A stretch of DNA of 64,000 bases, from the NCBI RefSeq assembly GCF_022605725.1, contig NC_065560.1, positions 20,699,052 through 20,763,051 of the forward strand. Reading direction: 5' to 3'. Shown here piece after piece: positions 56,380 through 64,000 of the stretch (positions within the stretch are counted from its first letter, which is position 1; each line of letters opens with the position of its first letter). The stretch comes from Anthonomus grandis grandis. Its lineage: Eukaryota > Arthropoda > Insecta > Coleoptera > Curculionidae. The translations under genes and the position numbers were made by a program. The notes beneath the pieces are model-generated. The model saw only the letters and a program-made list of their open reading frames with translations. It was not told where the DNA came from and did no database searches.

Positions 56380-59300
56380 GTAGCACAACAAATTGAGCTC
56401 CCATACTTTTATTTACCACAAAAGCACTTGACAATTTTAATTGACTCCGGTGCCTCCGACTCTATCATATCTCCTAAAATTGCAAACAAATATTCCGACA
56501 AAATATTTATCGAACCTTTCGAAGTAACCGCATGCAAGAACACTTATAAAGAAACCAAAAATTTTAAAAATTTCCTTGCTAGATGAACTAGGCATAAAAA
56601 ACGAATTTAAAATGAGAGTACTGAATTGGCATAACGATTTCTATGCCTTAATAGGATCAAAAGATCTTAAAAACTTAAAAGCCTTGCTAGATTATGAAAG
56701 CAAAACCCTTAAGTTGGAAAATATAATAATACCCTTCTCTTTGGCTTACAATAAACCCCTCTTGCATCCGATACACAACTTTAACAATACCTTTTTAAAA
56801 ATACCAGTAAATTTCGAAAATGGTGTCGCTATTTTGCCGTCATTTGACATAAAAAATCATATTATACCTGACAGTTTAGTAAAAGTTGAAAATGGCTTTT
56901 GTACTATTCCCAACCCCACGCCTACCGTCCACGTAAATTTTCATCAAAGGATGAAAGTCATCCCCCAAGATCAATTTGATATACTAGACCCATCATACCC
57001 AATTTTAGAAAAATTCAACCCTGAAAACATCTTACGTTTCGATCACTTAACCCCTCTCGAAAAATCAAAAATTTTACCTTTATGTCATGAATACAAAGAC
57101 ATAATGTATCACGAAGAATGTGACCTCAGTTTTACCAGTCAAACCAAACATAAAATTTGAACTAAAACAGACAGACCTATTTATGTAAAATCCTTTCGAC
57201 ATCCCCCTCTAATGAATATTGAGATACAATCCCAAATTCAGAAATTACTAGAGAACAAAATAATTCGTCCTTCAATATCTCCGTATTCCGCACCCGTGTG
57301 GACCCGATGCTTCAGGCATCCAGAAACATAGGATGGTGATTAACTATACATCCCTTAACAATGAGACAATAGAAGAAAAATGGCCTCTTCCCCGAATAGA
57401 TGAAATTTTAGATAATCTCGGAAAATGCACGTACTTCACGACCCTAGATCTCGCCCAAGGATTTCATCAAATAGAAATGGATTCCGATTCTATTGAAAAA
57501 ACGGCCTTTACTGTCAACAATGGTCACTATGAATACCTCAGAATGCCCTTCGGTCTCAAAAATGCACCCGCTACGTTCCAACGTATGATGGATGAAGTTT
57601 TCCGTGATTACTTATACAAATTTTGTTTTGTCTACATGGATGACATAGTTATTTTTTCTAAATCCCTATCTGAACACATAGATCATATACGTCAGATATT
57701 TAAAAAAGTAAGGGAAGTTATTCTCAAAATACAGCCTGATAAGTCAGAATTCTTAAGTAAAGAGGTAGCTTTCCTAGGACACATCATTACCTCCAAGGGA
57801 ATAAAACCCAATCCTTTAAAAATTGAAGTAATCCAACGTTACCCGATACCAAGAAATCAGAAAGAAATTAAAGCCTTTTTAGGGCTTGTAGGCTACTATC
57901 GCCGACTTATCAAAAATTTCTCCAAAATTACCTTTCCTTTAACGAGATGTCTACGGAAAAATACTCAAATTGATATAGAAAATTTAGAGTATAAAAATGC
58001 CTTTTCAAAATGCAAAGAACTCATATTCAATTCTCCTATCTTGCAATACCCTGATTTCACAAAACCCTTTAAGCTCACCACCGACGCCTCCAACATAGCC
58101 ATAGGCAGTGTGCTATCGCAAAATGACCACCCAATTGCGTTCTTTTCCAGAACCCTAAATTCGGCAGAAAAAAACTACTCAACCATAGAGAAAGAACTTC
58201 TCGCAATAGTGGACTCGACTAAACATTTTCGTCCATACTTATATGGCCAAAAATTCCTAATTGAAACCGACCATAATCCCCTAGTTTGGCTTTCAAAAAT
58301 CAGAGAACCCAACTCCCGATTAATTCGTTGGAAAATAAAACTAGAGGAATACAATTTCGAAATTCACTATAAAAAAGGAAAAGAGAATCTAGTAGCAGAT
58401 GCTCTCTCCCGCATTAATCTTAACACTCTTGAAACAAATGATGCCGATTCACAGTCTAATGTCCCAAATGTTGACAATACAGTTGCCAACTTATCCGATT
58501 TTGACTTAGCCGACTTTGTCTTTAATGAAAGATACAAAGAAGACGCTTCAGCCCAAAACATTTCAAACCTTGTTAACCCTGTCGCAAACAACGACGATTC
58601 TGACGTCACTGCACACTCCAATAATGATACAGAAGGAAAAAATATCCCAATATCAGAATTACCTCTCAATTATGCATCAAATCGTATTGTCATCGACTAC
58701 GGCGATGAATTTAAACACACCTACACTAAACCTTTTAATAAAAACCACCATTTTGTAAAAATTTCAAAAGAAAATCAGGAACAACACATTTTAAAAATTA
58801 TCAAGGACATAATTAAACCAGATATTACCTTTACTATATTTATTAAAAATGACGAATTAAAACTCGAGTTTCGAAGACAAGTATTTTCTAATCTAAATAC
58901 AACCGTAAAACTCGTTTCTGCCAGCACTTACGTCCTTGACGTGACTGACCAGACTCAACAAAAAGAAATTTTAGCCAATTATCACAAAAGTAACCATAAC
59001 GGTATAACAGAAACGTATAACCATATTAAACAAAAATATTATTGGCCTAAACTACGAGATTTGATAACTAATTTTATTAATTCATGTGAAATATGCCTTC
59101 AAAATAAATATGAAAGACACCCTTACAAAATCGCTTACGAAGGACCCTTGCTCTCTGAAAAACCATTTAAGACACTTCACTTAGACATTTTCCAGTTTTT
59201 AAATTGTCAGTTTCTAACAATAATAGATTCATTCTCAAAATATGCCCAAGCCTATTTTATAACTGATAAAAACGCCCTTACTATTTTAAGCAAACTACGT

Positions 59301-60044
59301 CATTACTTTTCACATCATAACACCCCCTTAAAAATCGTCACAGACCAGGGTAAGGAATTTCAAAATAATTTATTCAAAGAATTCTGTCAACTTTTCTGTA
59401 TAGAAGTTCATTACACTACTCCAGGAAACTCTTCCTCCAACAGTCCTGTAGAAAGATTGCATTCCACACTTTTAGAAAAACTAAGAATTCTGAAAATGCA
59501 AAATCCCGATGAAACCCCTCAAAATCTCATGACTTCCGCAGTCTTAATCTACAATCAAAGTATTCACTCGACAACAGGTCATTCGCCCTTTTCCATATTA
59601 TATGGCCCTTACGTAAACGAATTGAACATCGATAACGACCTAACCTTATTTGAGCAATATAATGACAGACGAAAAAAGGAGTTACTACCATTCCACGAAC
59701 AAATTTATAAAGCAGCTTACAACAAGCAAGCTACAAATACTCAAAAACAAAATAAAAACACAGAAAAACCTCCAAAAATACTCCCAGATGATACGGTATA
59801 TAAGAAAACTACCCTTAGAAATAAAATGAACCCACAGTACGTACCCCTAAAAGTATCTCGAATAGATAAAAATAAAATAACAGGTACCGCTAAGAAAAAA
59901 CCAATATCTACTCATCTTAGAAAAATCAAAAGACTTAGAAAAAAATCTATACCTTTTCAGCCACCTGATCCCGACCCTGATCCTGGCCCTACTCAATCAA
60001 ACGAGCCCTTGCCAAGCACTTCAGGTGCACAAACTCCACAATAA
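56380..60044 (+). pseudogene. pol: Errantivirus pol, two frame changes
   Basis: Protease with the active site IDSGASDSI at 56440-56466. The frame changes between about 56540 and 56576 and again between 57158 and 57306, where a small deletion also removes residues before DASGIQK. The long frame 57306-60044 is intact and holds RT (TTLDLAQGFHQIEM; YMDD at 57633-57644), RNase H (TTDASNIAIGSVLSQ; TIEKELLAIV; DHNPLVWL) and integrase (zinc-binding H...H...CEICLQ; catalytic D in HLDIFQF, D in IVTDQGKEFQ, E in SPVERLHSTLLE). Native role: reverse transcription and integration. Confidence 0.92.
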
Positions 60045-61404
60045 TGGATATTATATAGAAGAAGTTGCTCCCTCTTTAGTAATAAGTCAATATCATACTA
60101 CATATATACCCTTTAATATAAGTAGCCTTAAGTATTCGTTATCCCATTTATTTACCAATTTATTAATTATGCAACCCTCTGTAAATAATCAAAATAGTAT
60201 TTTAATTAAATCACAATTTTATTTGACTTCTAAAGCATTAAATGATACATATGACACTTTCGCAAAGTTAAATGTATTTGACGAAAATAACTTAAATATT
60301 ATGCAAAATCGAAAAAAACGAGGTTTAATAAACTACCTAGGAAGTGGTATCAAGTTCATTACAGGAAACTTAGATAACAATGACCTAGAGGTTATTACCC
60401 AGAATTTGCAAATATTGAAATTTAATCAGCTTGAGTCTATGCACAAAATCAACGACCTTAGTTCAATCGCAGGAAATATAATGCAAGAATTTAAAAATAA
60501 TATTCACACGATTAACGAGAACTCGAAAAACATACGTAATGAAATTTCTAAATCAAATATCCAGTCTAATTTAATGTTAAATCTGCAAAGTCAATATATT
60601 CAGATTACCAACTTAAATCAATTTTTAGAAAAAATATTACGTATTTTATCTTTTGGACACCTAGAAACTTTAGATCTCGAAATTTTAACATTAAAATAAA
60701 TCAATGAAATATGGCATTACTTGAAAGTTCACTATCCTAAAAATGCACTATGGCCAATTAGGCATTTATCGGAATTAACCTTAATCTGTAAAACCGGCCT
60801 TTTAATTTGAAATGAAATGGCAATTCTAGCAATTAAGATACCCATATTTGAACAAAATGTATGTAATTTAGAATTAGTTTATCCTGTGCCAAATAATGAA
60901 TCAAAATTAATTATAAGTCCTAGTAAATACTATTGCAACGAACTATGGTATAGCCAATGCGAAGAAGTCAACTCACAATGGATCTGCTCTGGACCAATTG
61001 CCAATGGATGTATTTTACCCAAAAATTGTCAGTATGCCACTGTTCTAAACAATTTTAAGGTACATACCTTAACTTATAGGAATGCACTCCTATTTTGTAC
61101 AAAAAGCCCTGAAACAGTTTATGAAGATTGCTTTCGGTTTCAGAAGATTATACTCCAAGACTGCAACCAAGAAGATATCATCAAACCAATACATTTCCAT
61201 GACCTAGCACAACATGTTCCAATGCACAATTATGTTCTTACGACAATATCAATCATCCTTTTATGCTGCTTAGCATTGATCATCTACCATTGGCAAAAAC
61301 AAGGAAGAAAGAAGGCCATCCCTTTGAGAATCCTGCAGATACTTGTCAACGAGGACGTTGACAGAACTAAGGGTGGAGGAGACATATCCTCAAACCACAA
61401 TTAA
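60025..61404 (+). pseudogene. env: Errantivirus env, two in-frame stops
   Basis: Envelope glycoprotein of the insect errantivirus (baculovirus-F-like) type, which would lie in the membrane of particles or host cells. The same frame runs from about 60025 to 61404 with only two stops, TAA at 60697-60699 and TGA at 60808-60810. It has a basic furin-type cleavage site followed by a glycine-containing hydrophobic stretch near 60316-60360, a heptad-like asparagine/leucine-rich region, a cysteine-rich part (60950-61180) and a C-terminal transmembrane segment (about 61230-61290). It overlaps the pol end by 20 bp and finishes 25 bp inside the 3' LTR. Confidence 0.85.
61369..61379 (+). other. Polypurine tract
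   Basis: AAGGGTGGAGG (one T) directly before the 3' LTR at 61380; primes plus-strand DNA in LTR elements. Confidence 0.75.
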
Positions 61405-61608
61405 TTGTTTATATTACATTAAAAAATGCTTAGCTTAGGACTATTTTTATATTTAAGAAATCGCTTGTAATTTATCGTTACCATTAATATTGTGTCAAAG
61501 CCTCGGCTAATACCGTTGCTGTTCATATTTCTGTTCACCTAGTTTTAAGGCCCTTTTGTATCAATAAATGTTTTTTAAAAGTCCGTTCGTCGATATCTGA
61601 ATTTAACT
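61380..61608 (+). repeat. 3' LTR of errantivirus
   Basis: Same length as the 5' LTR, with two differences; followed by CGCG and the continuing R1-like sequence. Confidence 0.95.
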
Positions 61609-61612
61609 CGCG

Positions 61613-62960
61613 TTTGCATCGCGCTCGATAATTGCCGGAAGGCCTAACCTCCTAATTCCCCTAACTAAAGAAACTAATGCCTCCGTAGGGAGTAGTTGTG
61701 TAACGTGATACGGAGGATATAAACTTGCAACAATTAACGTGTGGTTACTCTTACCGACGCAGTATTCGGGGACGACGGCTGTGACGTTCTTGGAGCCGAT
61801 CTGGGTCAGCGTTGTAACCTGCAGTAACCTGGGTTCAAGGTTCCTGGATTAGTACAAGCTCTCTTTTCTTGCCAACCACGACACTAACCAGTTCAGCGGT
61901 AGAGGCATGGCTGTGTTTTAAATTAACTAAACTTACCCGTATCTGCTCCATTTCAAGATCTTAGTGGAGCGGGGGAGTCTAAGCTCCTATTCTTGTTTGG
62001 GCCGGCCAGACCCTCTAGAACTTGGCGGCGCCGCAACTGACCGAGTCGGTTCCCTTCTACCTGTGAACCTCGTAGAAGAGTTGCCACGTAGCCTGTTTTA
62101 GCTTCACATATCGGACCGGCTAATCCGCAAGCTCATAGTCCAGCCTTCCGGTTCTCCTTGCGTCTTAAGGTACTGCCACCTCCTGACGTTAAGGCCTTGT
62201 ATAATATTTTGACCGTGAAGGAATTCTACGGTCTCTTAGGTCTCTGTTTTTTCTGGCTCTGGAGGACGAAGGCTACCTCCACGGACCAGGGAACTTCTGA
62301 TCTCACCTTACCAGGGGGCGGCAACCATTTAACAGCCAATCTCTTGACTGTTCGTCCTCGGCTGTTACCAGGAAAAACCCCGCCTCTCTTCTACCGGAGT
62401 TCCTAAAGCGAAGAGACATCTCCGGCGCTCCACCTGATCACCACCTTTAAGTCCGTGCTTGATACAGCGGAATTTTAGCTGCCGGATGTTCCCGTTGCGG
62501 GCCGTCCTGGATAGCCGACCTGGGTCGTCTACCTTGGTAGAGCCATCTTTCGGTTGACCTGCTGGTTTTAACTGCTTGTTTATCCTTTCCGGTCGTATTT
62601 CTTTGTCCTTCCGAGGGCGTTTGCCGGTTCTTTCTCCGACTGGTCTTAGGGCCCAGCCCGGGTGACTTCCTTCTTGGCATTACTACATAGCCCGGGATTT
62701 TTTAAAGATAATGGGGCAGCTCCATACACCTGGGGAAAGTGCCTTAAGACCCCAGTTGTTACATCGCTTCCGCTAGGGGCGAACCTCTCTAGGGACCGGC
62801 CGCAGTCAACACGGAAGCGTGGAAGGGGAGACATATGAACTCCCTCTGATGGATGCGGGTCACCTCCGTCTTAGGAGCTGATGTTGCGCTGCAAGTGGCC
62901 GATCATCAACTAACAGTATGCGCATTCTACGTAAATTTGGGGGTCACCTTTCCCTGCAGT
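61613..62960 (-). pseudogene. R1-like non-LTR element, 5' half
   Basis: Minus strand. The endonuclease N-terminus is at about 61850-61613: VLIQEP, LTQIGSKNVTAVVPEYC, LIVASLYPPYHVTQL, RGIRRLGLPAIIERDANA, which continues across the errantivirus with HNTVWGSSNENA. Upstream, ORF1 remains at 62834-62447 are basic and serine/arginine-rich (KTSRRKNRQTPSEGQRN), and 62400-61860 is decayed. The GC content is clearly higher than in the surroundings. Confidence 0.75.
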
Positions 62961-62974
62961 GCCTCAGGTGAAGT

Positions 62975-63350
62975 TAAGTCGGTAAATAATTTCCAATTGC
63001 GCATTTTCAATCACTTGCGGATCGATTAGTGTAGTTGCTTGTCGAACTATTTGCTTTAAATCTACATTATTTGGTATATGCACATAAGATTTGGAGTTCA
63101 AATATCTCATAAGAAAAATCAAGTGGGATTATATCCGGTAACCTCGCTGGCCACTTAATCGGTCCTTTTCATACAAATTATCTGTTGCATAAAGAAATTG
63201 TCGAACGGCGTTGGCGAAGTGATGAGGTGCCCCGTCTTGTTGAAACCATATGTCGTTGCTAAGTATGTCAGCCTCTTGTGCATCAGGGAATAAAACAACT
63301 AAAGCAGGGATAAGTATTTCAGTTCGTTCTTTCTTAGATAAATGCATTTT
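62975..63350 (-). pseudogene. Mariner-like transposase, internal-deletion fusion
   Basis: The start MHLSKKERTEIL (63347-63312), the usual first residues of this insect mariner group, is fused in frame to ILIPALVVLFPDAQEAD and IWFQQDGAPHHFANAVRQFL, the second-D region. It then continues in shifted frames with FLMRYLNSKSYVHIPNN and DPQVIENAQLEIIYRLNF (to about 62975). The middle of the gene, including the first D, is deleted, and the third D is not visible. It belongs to the outer 51335-63954 element. Confidence 0.8.
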
Positions 63351-63954
63351 ATTATAAAATTATGCATGTAATGACAACTAATAATATGACAATTATACTC
63401 ACAAATGCATGACAAAGCATTATCAGGTAGGTGCTAAAATTGGAAACTACTCGAAAATAATAATACTAATAATAAACTAGTAATAATACGTATTTGCTAA
63501 CAAATCACATAAAACATTAATGCTGGCGTTATAGTTTCTACTCGAGACATCCTGTAACTAAAATTTTCATTACAAAGGACGTATTGAATCAAATGGACAA
63601 CATTGTTTTAACATTTGCAATAAATCTAAAATAAATTTTTATGTTTTAATTTTATATGTTGCGTTGGTCTATTATGTCATATTTGACAAACCATTGACTT
63701 TAGGCATATAAAGTTGTAAAACGTCATATCATAGAGGGTGTTGTATTAAAAAAATTAATGTGATGTGATGACGCCATAGTTTATACTTGAGAAACCTTTT
63801 ATAGAATTTTTTTTATTTCAGAAAACGCGCAAATGCTAATCGATGTGTCCGAAAAAAAAAAATATCTGAATTTTAAATGACGAAGTTCCTTTAATTGTGA
63901 ATCAACTATATATTAATAGATTGAATTTGTTACAGTTACACTCGACTCGCACTG
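63351..63954. repeat. Right inverted repeat of the outer mariner element
   Basis: Non-coding; aligns in reverse complement to 51335-51469 plus 52200-52640. Ends at GACTCGCACTG before TA. Confidence 0.8.
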
Positions 63955-64000
63955 TATATATAATTATAAGTTCAGTTACTCGATTAATAAAAAACTTTTA
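63955..64000 (+). other. Last receptor intron continuing out of the window
   Basis: 46 bp of AT-rich sequence; no exon before the window ends. Confidence 0.4.

Larger units (their letters stand above)
54377..61608 (+). mobile_element. Errantivirus-type LTR retroelement (gypsy group, with env)
   Basis: 7232 bp with 229-bp LTRs, the 4-bp duplication CGCG on both sides (54373-54376 and 61609-61612), a primer-binding site, gag, pol and env in order and a polypurine tract. LTR ends AG...CT, the 4-bp duplication and an envelope gene place it in the gypsy/errantivirus group of insect endogenous retroviruses. It is inserted in the endonuclease of the R1-like element, which reads on precisely on both sides. 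The LTRs differ at two sites, so insertion is recent, yet all three genes carry breaks. Confidence 0.95.
51335..63954. mobile_element. Mariner-like element hosting a retroelement nest
   Basis: Left end CAGTGCGAGTC after TA (51333-51334); right end the inverse, GACTCGCACTG at 63944-63954, before TA. The long inverted repeats are still alignable: for example CGATTAGCAT near 52312 with its complement near 63840, and CAACATT...CACCCTG blocks near 52400 and 63745. The native element is only the outer parts; an RTE fragment sits in the left repeat and an R1-like element plus an errantivirus in the middle. Confidence 0.85.

Noticed and set aside
62158..62406. Plus-strand frame of 82 codons
   Set aside because: Antisense of the R1-like ORF1/endonuclease junction; no known motif.

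Overview
The window is insect genomic DNA: AT-rich, with GT-AG introns, and most of it is transposable elements (TEs). The one host gene I can support is an odorant receptor (7tm_6 family) on the + strand. Four exons, at 21996-22237, 26974-27073, 43613-43717 and 51134-51289, join in compatible phases into 603 nt (201 codons) without a stop or frameshift. They cover roughly the second half of a normal receptor. The N-terminal exons and the short last exon were not found in the window. A beetle is plausible but is only an inference from the receptor and TE style.

Upstream of the receptor exons (1-21.5 kb): a decayed Helitron that enters from the left edge and ends at 3616; a Tc1-like DD38E element (4128-5075); a Tc1/mariner element with about 445-bp inverted repeats (5193-7642); a reverse-transcriptase (RT) remnant (7650-8720); a DD41D mariner-like element (9511-11188); a non-LTR element cut by a nearly intact, five-exon IS630/Tc1-type transposon with about DD83E spacing (12456-15862); two PIF/Harbinger elements (16359-19109); and a mariner-like element sitting in the centre of a perfect palindrome (19860-21519).

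Receptor introns: intron 1 holds a 3.5-kb hAT element with a TTF-zinc-finger/ZMYM1-like transposase (22622-26160). Intron 2 (16.5 kb) holds a non-LTR tail, two more DD82-83E-type elements, a mariner with 60-bp-intron transposase, a probable MITE and two further mariner copies. Intron 3 holds a broken Ty3/gypsy element carrying a hAT MITE with a perfect 8-bp target duplication, and a mariner that contains an RTE-type RT. The last intron contains a nest: a mariner (51335-63954) holds an RTE fragment and an R1-like non-LTR element, and the latter is split by a young errantivirus-type LTR element (54377-61608). That element has 4-bp duplications and LTRs differing at only two positions, but gag, pol and env are all broken.

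Almost all TE genes are inactivated by stops, frameshifts or internal deletions. The transposon at 12456-15862 is the best preserved (one in-frame stop). No tRNA, rRNA or CRISPR array was recognised. The bacterial idea of genes working together does not apply: the only coherent host unit is the receptor gene, and the rest is a layered record of TE insertions in and beside it.
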